In this document: positions 26,000 to 33,026 of the stretch, one piece after another
Layout of the letters: every line of letters begins with the position of its first letter
Position numbering within the stretch: the stretch's first letter is position 1
Assembly (NCBI GenBank): GCA_018712555.1
Contig: DVGT01000044.1
Coordinates: 10,656 to 74,655, forward strand
DNA: 64,000 bases
Source of the DNA: Faecimorpha stercoravium
GTDB lineage: Bacteria; Bacillota; Clostridia; Lachnospirales; Bianqueaceae
Direction of reading: 5' to 3'
The notes under the pieces: model-generated
Told to the model about the DNA's origin: nothing
What the model saw: the letters and a program-made list of their open reading frames with translations, nothing else
Databases searched by the model: none
Position numbers and translations under genes: made by a program

Positions 26000-26056
26000 T
26001 TATCTCATGATTCGGATATTCCAGCGGTATAGGGCCATCACTAGGGCCAGCATCAT
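26000..26056 (-). CDS. Candidate 18-residue leader peptide
   Basis: MMLALVMALYRWNIRIMR, a short hydrophobic peptide ending in basic residues, is encoded just before the leader terminator. AAAGGAG lies 12 bases upstream. A competing frame starts at 26060 with an 8-base spacer and runs 40 codons to 25938, stopping directly against the anti-Shine-Dalgarno arm. Only one may be used. Either could sense translation and control the CorC gene. Confidence 0.4.
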   Translation of the reverse strand: MMLALVMALYRWNIRIMR

Positions 26057-26144
26057 CCATGAAAAAAACTCTCCTTTAAAAAATATGTAACCTTGATTCA
26101 TAGAAAACGCCTCATGGAATGGTTACACACCATAAAGCGCTACA

Positions 26145-26233
26145 CGGAGAAGAAGGGATTTGAACCCTTGCATCGCTATTAACGATCTACTCCCTTTCCA
26201 GGGGAGCCCCTTCAGCCACTTGGGTACTTCTCC
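26145..26233 (-). tRNA. tRNA-Ser(GGA)
   Basis: Type II tRNA with a long variable arm. Acceptor GGAGAAG/CTTCTCC, discriminator G73, anticodon loop CTGGAAA (anticodon GGA), T arm AGGGTTCAAATCCCT. CCA is not encoded. Confidence 0.95.
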
Positions 26234-26268
26234 AAGAAACCTACCATAAAAGGTATGAACGTGTGGAA

Positions 26269-26353
26269 CGGAAAGGGTGGGATTCGAACCCACGACACCC
26301 TAAGGTGTACTGGATTTCGAGACCAGCTCCTTCGACCACTCGGACACCTCTCC
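26269..26353 (-). tRNA. tRNA-Ser(CGA)
   Basis: Type II tRNA: acceptor GGAGAGG with CCTTTCC (one G-U type pair), long variable arm TACACCTTAGGGTGT, anticodon loop CTCGAAA (anticodon CGA), T arm GTGGGTTCGAATCCCAC, discriminator G. It lies 35 bases upstream of tRNA-Ser(GGA) and shares its promoter. Confidence 0.94.
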
Positions 26354-26386
26354 TTGTCAGTCCGGCATCGGACGGACACAACAGCT

Positions 26387-26415
26387 ATTATATAAGACAA
26401 TGAAAGAAATGTCAA
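26387..26415 (-). promoter_or_regulatory. Consensus promoter for the two tRNA-Ser genes
   Basis: On the - strand, TTGACA (complement of 26410-26415), a 17-base spacer and TATAAT (complement of 26387-26392): a perfect SigA promoter 34 bases before tRNA-Ser(CGA). Confidence 0.9.
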
Positions 26416-26443
26416 GGATTATTTTTGAAAATCTTTGACATTT
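26408..26443. terminator. Hairpin overlapping the tRNA promoter -35
   Basis: AAATGTCAAGGATT / AATCTTTGACATTT is a 14-bp stem with one G-T pair. It ends the degraded acetyltransferase unit on the - strand, and its arm includes the -35 box of the tRNA promoter. Confidence 0.5.
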
Positions 26444-26458
26444 CTTTTTTGACGAGTT

Positions 26459-26990
26459 TCAGATATAATCCGAAATATAGGGAGGACGATAAGGAAACAG
26501 TTTATCCAGCAGGCGAATTGCCTCGGCATCTCCCACGATATGTTCCAGCCAATATAATTGACTGGCTGTTTTATATCCCAGAAGCATGGTGGTGAGTGTT
26601 CCGATGGACATGCGTACCTGCAGGGGAGCGGGTTCCTGGCTGAGAAAACATTGATTTCCTTGAAAGACAAGCGTCGTCTTTCGGCAATTCCATTCGAGAA
26701 TAGGATCCTCAATCTCAAAGGAAATCCGGCAGTCTGAACCGGGCGCCACCCCTCGATACTGGCTCAGGAAGGCATCCAGGTCCACAATACGCCCCATAAT
26801 ATAGGGACGTATGGTTTCCCGGATATCTCCATCTTCCATTTCGAAAGCGATGGATTCGTTACGGTAGGTGTTTCCACGCACCTCATCGATCATAGAGTCG
26901 TGTGCGTGGATATATTTCCATAATCCCTTCTGTGCGTCTCGATGGAGATAAATCATTTCTTTATGAGCCCTGGGCCTTGCGCAGGGAATA
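26459..26990 (-). pseudogene. C-terminal remnant of an Eis-type N-acetyltransferase
   Basis: About 170 residues match the last part of Eis-family GNAT proteins: EMIYLHRDAQKGLWKYIHAHD, then PYIMGRIVDLDAFLSQY, the SCP2-like domain, and the C-terminus LFPYRPPYISDYI, where the free C-terminal carboxylate is catalytic in Eis. Full-length proteins have about 400 residues; the two N-terminal GNAT domains are missing. Upstream the frame stays open but only translates repeat DNA (VMPRLFYHK twice). No ribosome site precedes the conserved part, so I call it a decayed gene. Confidence 0.75.
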
Positions 26991-26991
26991 G

Positions 26992-27124
26992 GTTTATGGT
27001 AGAATAGGCGTGGCATGACAGCAATCTGTACCATTTGGGATTGAGCCACGCCATGAGTTTGACACCAAAGGGTGTCAAACTCCGAGTGATATCGGTGTTT
27101 ATGGTAGAATAGGCGTGGCATGAC
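26992..27124. repeat. Pair of 28-bp direct repeats around a palindrome
   Basis: A 28-bp sequence starting GTTTATGGTAGAATAGGCGT occurs at 26992-27019 and exactly again at 27097-27124. Between them lie a partial inverted copy (GCCACGCC near 27045) and a perfect 12-bp hairpin GAGTTTGACACC AAAG GGTGTCAAACTC at 27055-27082. The cluster sits exactly at the broken end of the acetyltransferase remnant. Confidence 0.8.
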
Positions 27125-27218
27125 TGGGTTCTGTAAGGCTAGGATGAAGAACGGCCAGAAATGGAGAAACCATGGGCAGAGCGCAGTATGAAAGTACGGT
27201 GAAGGAGGATGGAAGATC

Positions 27219-28286
27219 ATGGAGATGACATTACGATGGTTTGGAACAGGATATGATAGTGTGACGCTGGAGCAGATCCGTCAGATCCCAGGAGTGACAG
27301 GTGTGATCACGACTCTGTACGGAAAACAGCCGGGAGAGACATGGAGCCGAGAGGAGATCCACGCGCTGAAGGAAGAAGTAGAGAAGGCAGGGCTGCGAAT
27401 TGCCGGGATAGAAAGCGTGAATATCCATGATGCTATCAAGATCGGCAGCGATGACAGGGAACAGTATATCGAGCAGTACATCGAGACGCTGCGGCATCTG
27501 GGAGAAGAAGATATCCATCTGGTATGTTATAATTTCATGCCCGTTTTTGACTGGACACGCTCTGATTTGGCAAAGCCACGCCCGGATGGTTCGACTGTCC
27601 TTTCGTACGATCAGCAGAAGGTGGATCAGATTCGCCCGGAAGAGATGTTTCAGAATCTGGATGAACATGCGAATGGATTTATCCTGCCCGGTTGGGAGCC
27701 GGAGCGGATGGAACGGATCAAAGAGCTGTTCGCGATGTATCAGGATGTGAATGAGGAGAAACTGTTCGAGAACCTGGTTTATTTCCTGAAGAGGATCATG
27801 CCGGTTTGTCGAGAGTACGATATCTATATGGCGATTCATCCAGATGATCCGGCGTGGCCGGTCTTCGGACTGCCGCGTATCATTACAGATGAGGCGCATA
27901 TCGACAGGATGTTGGATGCGGTAGAAGATGTGCATAATGGGTTGACGTTCTGTACCGGATCACTGGGATCGAATCCAAAGAACGACCTTCCGTCGATGAT
28001 CCGTCATTTTGCGGGCAGAATCCATTTTGCGCATGTGCGGAATATTCATCATGTGGCGCCGGGCGTCTTTGAGGAGGCAGCCCATTTGTCTTCAGACGGA
28101 TCACTGGATATGTATGAGATTATGAAGGCGCTGGTGGATACGGAATTTCAGGGACCGGTGCGGCCGGATCATGGAAGAATGATCTGGGGAGAGAAGGCAA
28201 TGCCAGGTTACGGCTTATATGACCGGGCGTTGGGAGCTGCCTATCTGAACGGTTTATTGGAAGCCATCGAAAAATCAAAGAAATAA
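27219..28286 (+). CDS. uxuA: Mannonate dehydratase
   Basis: Converts D-mannonate to 2-keto-3-deoxygluconate in glucuronate catabolism. 355-residue TIM-barrel enzyme: LRWFGTGYDSVTLEQIRQIPGVTGVITTLYG at the start, CYNFMPVFDWTRSDL in the middle, AIHPDDPAWPVFGLPRI, FCTGSLGSNPKNDLP, HFAHVRNI and PDHGRMIWGE metal-site blocks. AAGGAGG precedes ATG 27219 by 10 bases; ATG 27225 is also possible. It stands alone: no uxuB, uxaC or kdgK is nearby and I see no clear promoter. Confidence 0.93.
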   Translation: MEMTLRWFGTGYDSVTLEQIRQIPGVTGVITTLYGKQPGETWSREEIHALKEEVEKAGLRIAGIESVNIHDAIKIGSDDREQYIEQYIETLRHLGEEDIHLVCYNFMPVFDWTRSDLAKPRPDGSTVLSYDQQKVDQIRPEEMFQNLDEHANGFILPGWEPERMERIKELFAMYQDVNEEKLFENLVYFLKRIMPVCREYDIYMAIHPDDPAWPVFGLPRIITDEAHIDRMLDAVEDVHNGLTFCTGSLGSNPKNDLPSMIRHFAGRIHFAHVRNIHHVAPGVFEEAAHLSSDGSLDMYEIMKALVDTEFQGPVRPDHGRMIWGEKAMPGYGLYDRALGAAYLNGLLEAIEKSKK

Positions 28287-28307
28287 TCTTTCGAAAATGT
28301 AAGAAGG

Positions 28308-28340
28308 GAGGCGCAAATCTTAAGGTTTGCGCCTCTTGCA
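28308..28340 (+). terminator. Terminator after uxuA
   Basis: Perfect 10-bp stem GAGGCGCAAA / TTTGCGCCTC with an 8-base loop (28308-28335). The T tract is weak. It abuts the -35 of the next promoter. Confidence 0.7.
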
Positions 28341-28364
28341 TTCCGATAGGGTTCTGGGTATAAT
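28336..28364 (+). promoter_or_regulatory. Promoter of the ABC-2 exporter operon
   Basis: TTGCAT (28336-28341), 17-base spacer, TATAAT (28359-28364). Confidence 0.75.
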
Positions 28365-28383
28365 AATATAGATATTAGGAGTT

Positions 28384-28467
28384 ATGAAAGCCGGCCAATA
28401 TCGCAGTCAATGGATCTATGGGCGCGCCGTAAATGCTGTTTTGTGGCGCGCTCTTTTAGGAGGATGA
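28384..28467 (+). promoter_or_regulatory. Leader with 27-codon frame and terminator-like hairpin
   Basis: A short frame (MKAGQYRSQWIYGRAVNAVL...) runs from ATG 28384 to TGA 28465-28467 and overlaps the ATG at 28464. Inside it GGGCGCGCC / GGCGCGCTC (28420-28428 and 28445-28453) forms a 9-bp stem followed by TTTTA. Translation of the frame would melt the hairpin. The AGGAG is only 2 bases from the ATG, so translation is uncertain. Confidence 0.4.
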
Positions 28468-28469
28468 GC

Positions 28470-29408
28470 ATGTCATTAGAGATAAAAAATTTGTGGAAGT
28501 GTTACGGGGATCGGACCGTGGTGGATCATATCAGTTTCTCACTGAAGGAGCCCGGTGTATTTGCTCTTTTGGGACGGAATGGAGCAGGCAAGACCACAAC
28601 AATTCGTATGATTTTGGGAATGCTAGCGAAGGATGGCGGTGAAGTCCTATGGAATGGTCGGCCTATAGAGGAGGCAAATATACGAATTGGATATCTGGCG
28701 GAGGAAAGAGGGCTGTACCCCAAATATACGTTGATGGATCAGCTGCTGTACTTCGCGGCGTTAAAAGGAGTCAGCAAATCGGACGCCCAGAAGAGGATCC
28801 GGTATTGGGCCGGGCGTTTGGAGGTAGAGGAATATCTATACCCCATGCATAGGGGGAGAAGAGCGCCCTCTAAGATCGCAGATCAGCTTTCCAAAGGCAA
28901 CCAGCAAAAAATCCAATTGATGGCAGCGCTTCTCGCGGACCCGGAATTTATCATTTTAGATGAACCATTGAGCGGACTGGATCCGGTCAACGCGGATCTA
29001 TTCAAGTCTATCATTCGGGAAGAATTGGAGAAGGACAAGTACCTGATCATGTCCAGTCATCAGATGGAAGTCATCGAGGAATTCTGCGAGGATATTCTGA
29101 TTCTCAATCGGGGACAGGCGGTGCTCTCTGGCAATCTGAATGAGATCAAGAGAAGCTATGGTCGAGTCCATATGATTGTGAAATGTGAAGGGGACATTCA
29201 TCCGCTGGTGGAGAAGATGGGGCTCAAGAGCCTGTATCAGACGCCGGACGGCGATACGATCCAGGTAAATGATGAGGCGCAGGCAGCCGCATTTCTGCGG
29301 GAATTGATGGCGCAGGGAATTTCCATTGTTCGTTACGAGCTGCGGGAGCCTTCTTTGCATGAGCTCTTTGTGGAGAAAACGGGAGGAATGATCCATGGGG
29401 AAAAGTAG
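28470..29408 (+). CDS. ABC transporter ATP-binding protein
   Basis: 312-residue ATPase of the CcmA/NatA type driving an ABC-2 exporter. Walker A LLGRNGAGKTTTIRMILGM, the variant signature LSKGNQQKIQLMAALL, Walker B FIILDEPLSGLDPVN, H-loop MSSHQMEVIE, and a C-terminal regulatory extension. ATG 28470 is chosen because TAGGAGG then has a 6-base spacer. The end overlaps the first permease by 14 bases. Confidence 0.92.
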   Translation: MSLEIKNLWKCYGDRTVVDHISFSLKEPGVFALLGRNGAGKTTTIRMILGMLAKDGGEVLWNGRPIEEANIRIGYLAEERGLYPKYTLMDQLLYFAALKGVSKSDAQKRIRYWAGRLEVEEYLYPMHRGRRAPSKIADQLSKGNQQKIQLMAALLADPEFIILDEPLSGLDPVNADLFKSIIREELEKDKYLIMSSHQMEVIEEFCEDILILNRGQAVLSGNLNEIKRSYGRVHMIVKCEGDIHPLVEKMGLKSLYQTPDGDTIQVNDEAQAAAFLRELMAQGISIVRYELREPSLHELFVEKTGGMIHGEK

Positions 29409-30717
29409 GATCCATGGTTGGCAGGCGGTATATCGGTTCTCGTTGAAAGAACACCTGAAGGGGATGCCGTTTCAGGTCATGACGGGGTTGGTTTGCGTAT
29501 TGCTGCTCGTCTCGCTTCCAGTCGTGCATTGGATGGTGACGGCACTTTCGGAGATTCCCGCAACCCAGGTGAAGATTCTTTACGTGGTGGATGAGACCGG
29601 CGTAGGAATGGATTATAGCGGGTTTTCGGAGCAGGAAGACTATCGGCGGGTGGAAGTCAGGCGGTTGGATGACGCAGAAGCTATGATCGAGACACTCCAA
29701 ACAGAGGACGCGGAGGAAGGCGCGGTACTGGCGCGGATACAGTATACGGGAGAACGGATACAGCTGGATCTGTATTATGGAGGGAAAAGCGGCGCGGGTG
29801 AGGTAGACCTGACGCGTTTGGGCGACGCGTTGCTGCGTTATTATCGTCAGAATGCGGCGATGGGGGCAGCCCAGGACGACCAGGCGGATATTTTGAGCAG
29901 AAACGTGGAGACCCAGGTGGTGAAGCTGAAAAATCAGACCATCCCGGAGATGACAGAGCGGCTGAGTACCATTGAGTATGGAATGATCATGGTGATTTCG
30001 TGTTTAGCCATGATGTTTGTTGCGATCTCAGGAGAGGGCATTGCCTCGTCCATTGTGACGGAGAAATCCTCTAAGATCACAGAATATCTGCTGACATCTG
30101 TACGTCCATTAGCCTTGATCGTCGGCAAAGTATTATCGGTTCTGACCGCAGTATTTCTGCAATTTGTCCTGATGGCGCTGTCGTTGGCAGCATCCTGGGG
30201 ACTGACCCGGCTTCTGGGAGGCAGCGGGCTGAGTTTGAGTGTGATTCTGGGAGGCGCTGTGGGCGATCTTCGTATCTCGCCCTGGGGTGTTGTGGGCGCT
30301 GTTCTGATTTTTGCCCTCGGATTGATCCTGTATGGTATGATGGCGGGCGTGATAGGCGCCAGTGTCAGCCGTGTAGAGGAGACGTCAGAGGGGCTGAAGC
30401 TCTACAATATTGTTTTGATCGGATGTTCGTTATTCGGGGTATTGGCAGCACGGCTGGGAGCGGATGGAGATTTTCAGATCCTAGTGATTCTGGCAGTTTT
30501 ATGTCCTTTTTCTTCTCCCTTCATTGTACCCGCGTATCTGGCGCTGGGAAAACTCTCGGTGTGGCTGTTGGTGCCCTCTGTCTTGCTACTGTTGCTGACA
30601 TTGATTTTGACGGCATACCTGGTAGCCGGGGTATATGAGGCGCTGATCTTTTACCGAGGCTCCCATTTGAAATGGAAACAGATCGTGAAGATCGCGCTGA
30701 ACAGAAAGGAGGCGTGA
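29395..30717 (+). CDS. ABC-2 type permease, first subunit
   Basis: 440-residue membrane protein of the NatB/YhaP type. One N-terminal helix (VMTGLVCVLLLVSLPVVHWMV), a large extracytoplasmic domain of about 150 residues, then five or six C-terminal helices beginning MIMVISCLAMMFVAISGEGIASSIVTEKSSKITEYLLTSVRPLALIVGKVL. The IVTEKSSKITEYLLTS block is the typical cytoplasmic coupling segment. Substrate unknown; relatives export Na+ or peptides. Confidence 0.88.
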   Translation: MGKSRIHGWQAVYRFSLKEHLKGMPFQVMTGLVCVLLLVSLPVVHWMVTALSEIPATQVKILYVVDETGVGMDYSGFSEQEDYRRVEVRRLDDAEAMIETLQTEDAEEGAVLARIQYTGERIQLDLYYGGKSGAGEVDLTRLGDALLRYYRQNAAMGAAQDDQADILSRNVETQVVKLKNQTIPEMTERLSTIEYGMIMVISCLAMMFVAISGEGIASSIVTEKSSKITEYLLTSVRPLALIVGKVLSVLTAVFLQFVLMALSLAASWGLTRLLGGSGLSLSVILGGAVGDLRISPWGVVGAVLIFALGLILYGMMAGVIGASVSRVEETSEGLKLYNIVLIGCSLFGVLAARLGADGDFQILVILAVLCPFSSPFIVPAYLALGKLSVWLLVPSVLLLLLTLILTAYLVAGVYEALIFYRGSHLKWKQIVKIALNRKEA

Positions 30718-30719
30718 GG

Positions 30720-32024
30720 ATGGGACACAATGCTTTTTCTGGTTGGCGTACCGTCTTTCGGTTTACGTGGGTACAGTCCCTAAAAACCACGAAAATCAAA
30801 CGGGCGACGATTCTTCTGGGTGCTGTTTTGTTTGTCGGGGCCATGATTCTGAATATCGCGCTGTCCCTTTCTCAAGGGCCGTCGCCGATACAGAACCTGT
30901 ATTGGGTGAATGAAAGTGACCTTACGGGGGATTTTTCAGAACTGAATCGGAACGCGCGGTTTTCTCATGTGAATATATACGAGGAAACGGCGACAAGAGA
31001 AGAACTGCTGGAACGCCTTGCTGGAACAGACTATGATGTGGCGGTATTTCTAGGGTTGGAGGACGATGTATATCATATCGAAGCAGTATTACCCAAAGGA
31101 AGTCGTATCAGCCGCCGGGAAGCCCAGGCACTGACAGAGGCGCTGCGGCCGTTGGCAGAAGAATATCGTCTGCAGAAAGCCAATGTAGGAGAGCAAATTG
31201 CAGCGATTGCGAAAGTAAAGGGACAGGTGCAGATTATAGAGGTGGGGGGAGCCGTGAAGGGAGCGGGGGAACTGTGGATGCAGATTCTTCTGCCGATGAT
31301 TGTGGGGGCAGCGCTTTATGCGATGATTATGTTATATGGACAGACGATCGCCAAGACTATCATCGCGGAAAAGACGTCCAAATTGATGGAAACGCTGCTG
31401 ACGTATATACAGCCACACGCGCTCATTACCGGGAAGATTGGCGCGATGGTGAGTCTGGCTCTGGCCCAGATGGGCATCTGGATCCTTTGTGTTTTGCTGG
31501 GGCTATGGGTAGGAGACTTGATCGGGGATATCCTGAACCCGAATTATGTGAATGGCATGATGGAAGCGCTGAGACAGCTACGGCAAAATGGAGGGCTGTC
31601 AGCACTGTCTCCGGCAGGCGTGATCCTGTCTCTTTTGGCACTTTGTCTTGGCTTCTTGCTGTATAGTGTGATTGCAGGCTTCTTGAATTCCTTTGCCAGC
31701 AAGCCGGAGGATTTGTCGAATACCATGGGAGTCTTTATTGCGATTTCTATCGTATCCTGGTTGTTGGCCTATGTCCTGCCAGTGTATACGCTTCTTCAGG
31801 GTGGAAATGTGAGCGGGATCTTGAACTTTATACCATTTACAGCTGCGTTTTGTCTTCCAGCAGATATTCTGGTGGGAAGAATCAGTATGGGAGGTGCCAT
31901 GGTGGCACTGGCGCTGATGGTGCTTATGACGATTCTGTTTATCTTTTTAACGGGAAAAATATATAAGACAAAAGTATTTTACAGGGGCGCTTCCCCCTTT
32001 GGAATCATTACGAAAAATCGTTGA
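30720..32024 (+). CDS. ABC-2 type permease, second subunit
   Basis: 434-residue protein with the same architecture as the gene before: N-terminal helix (ATILLGAVLFVGAMILNIAL), outer domain, then a C-terminal helix bundle starting MIVGAALYAMIMLYGQTIAKTIIAEKTSKLMETLLTYIQPHALITGKIG. It is a divergent paralogue of the upstream permease, so the exporter is probably a heterodimer with one ATPase. ATG 30720 has AAAGGAGG upstream. Confidence 0.88.
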   Translation: MGHNAFSGWRTVFRFTWVQSLKTTKIKRATILLGAVLFVGAMILNIALSLSQGPSPIQNLYWVNESDLTGDFSELNRNARFSHVNIYEETATREELLERLAGTDYDVAVFLGLEDDVYHIEAVLPKGSRISRREAQALTEALRPLAEEYRLQKANVGEQIAAIAKVKGQVQIIEVGGAVKGAGELWMQILLPMIVGAALYAMIMLYGQTIAKTIIAEKTSKLMETLLTYIQPHALITGKIGAMVSLALAQMGIWILCVLLGLWVGDLIGDILNPNYVNGMMEALRQLRQNGGLSALSPAGVILSLLALCLGFLLYSVIAGFLNSFASKPEDLSNTMGVFIAISIVSWLLAYVLPVYTLLQGGNVSGILNFIPFTAAFCLPADILVGRISMGGAMVALALMVLMTILFIFLTGKIYKTKVFYRGASPFGIITKNR

Positions 32025-32091
32025 TTAAAAGTGATAAAACGAAAAATAATGTATGAAAATTGAAAGTGAACAATATGTATTTTGCACGAGA

Positions 32092-32119
32092 TTGACATCC
32101 GCGGAATATTACGTATAAT
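32092..32119 (+). promoter_or_regulatory. Promoter upstream of the LytTR two-component operon
   Basis: TTGACA (32092-32097), a 16-base spacer and TATAAT (32114-32119). Confidence 0.75.
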
Positions 32120-32151
32120 AGGTAGTATGAAGGGGTGAAATCTAAGTAGTG

Positions 32152-32190
32152 GCCGCGAGAAAGGGTTTCGCATATCTCGCGGCTCTTTTA
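32152..32190 (+). terminator. Leader terminator ahead of the LytTR operon
   Basis: Perfect 9-bp stem GCCGCGAGA / TCTCGCGGC followed by TCTTTTA, only about 60 bases after the transcription start and 130 bases before the regulator gene. It would give a short RNA of about 65 nt unless read through. Confidence 0.65.
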
Positions 32191-32201
32191 TTGAGTAAAA
32201 A

Positions 32202-32235
32202 AATGGTACAAAACGGATGAGAATGGTATAAACGG
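32202..32235 (+). promoter_or_regulatory. Direct repeat, candidate LytTR operator
   Basis: AATGGTACAAAACGG at 32202-32216 and AATGGTATAAACGG at 32222-32235 are direct repeats 20 bases apart. They lie just upstream of another TATAAT at 32262-32267, whose -35 is poor. Two same-strand sites about two helical turns apart are how LytTR-domain regulators bind, and the first gene downstream is a LytTR regulator. The second repeat continues into ACGGTTCT. Confidence 0.5.
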
Positions 32236-32317
32236 TTCTGTCCATGAAAAGAGTATGGGAGTATAATGAATAGTGTATATTCCTCATGTGCAGAAATATA
32301 TGGCAAGGAGTGGATGT

Positions 32318-33025
32318 ATGAGAATTGCGGTTTGTGACGATGTACAAGCAGATCTGGATGAGATGAAGTGTCAGCTGATGGAAGTTTGGCCGGAAGCGGA
32401 GATTGATACTTTTATCCAGGGTATGAAGCTACTACAGAAAATCAATTGGGGGGTTCGATATGATCTGATATTCTTGGATATTATTATGAAGCCTGAAAAT
32501 GGAATCGAATTGGGACGCCGGATTTTAGAAGAAGTTCCAGACAGCAAGCTGGTGTATGTCAGCAACAGCCGTGAATATGGTCCAGAGATATACGAGTTAA
32601 ATGCCTTCTTTTATTTATTGAAACCCTGTGAGACTGAAAAACTGGAGGAGATTCGCAAACGCTTTCAGAAATATCAGGAGAAGCGGATTGTAGTGCGTCT
32701 GAACAAGGATCATATGGAGAATGTTCCGTTTCATATGATTTCGTACATAGAAAATGAACATAATAATCTGCTGATCCATCTGACAAATGGTTCATTTCTA
32801 CGGATCCGGGAGAGCATGCAGCGATTCATGGAGAATTTGGATGAACGATTTCTCAGAGTGAATCGGGGGATCATCGTAAATATGGAGGCAATCGAACGAA
32901 TGGACAGCGATTCTTGTCGAGTGGAAGGATTGATTTTTATGCTCAGTCGAAAGGAGCGCAGTGAGTTGCGAAAGCGCTATAATGACTGGCTCTTTAGGAA
33001 TGCTATGGGAGAATGGGAATCTTAA
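32318..33025 (+). CDS. LytTR-family response regulator
   Basis: 235-residue AgrA-type regulator. Receiver domain: VCDD acidic pair near residue 6, phosphoacceptor Asp in DLIFLDIIMKPENG near 54, Lys in YLLKPCE. The LytTR DNA-binding domain follows from about residue 125 (ISYIENEHNNLLIHLTNGSFLRIRESM ... FLRVNRGIIVNMEAIERMDSD). ATG 32318 has AAGGAG 7 bases upstream. It is followed by its histidine kinase one base after the stop. It probably controls the peptide-modification genes that follow and itself. Confidence 0.92.
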   Translation: MRIAVCDDVQADLDEMKCQLMEVWPEAEIDTFIQGMKLLQKINWGVRYDLIFLDIIMKPENGIELGRRILEEVPDSKLVYVSNSREYGPEIYELNAFFYLLKPCETEKLEEIRKRFQKYQEKRIVVRLNKDHMENVPFHMISYIENEHNNLLIHLTNGSFLRIRESMQRFMENLDERFLRVNRGIIVNMEAIERMDSDSCRVEGLIFMLSRKERSELRKRYNDWLFRNAMGEWES

Positions 33026-33026
33026 T

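Noticed and set aside
26991..27220. N-terminal ~75 codons of the acetyltransferase frame as real coding sequence
   Set aside because: They translate direct repeats (VMPRLFYHK twice) and a palindrome, with no similarity to GNAT domains.
28470..32024. ABC-2 exporter as the immunity/export part of the peptide locus
   Set aside because: It is adjacent but has its own promoter and leader and is separated by a terminator; the peptide cluster already contains an exporter. A link is possible but unsupported.
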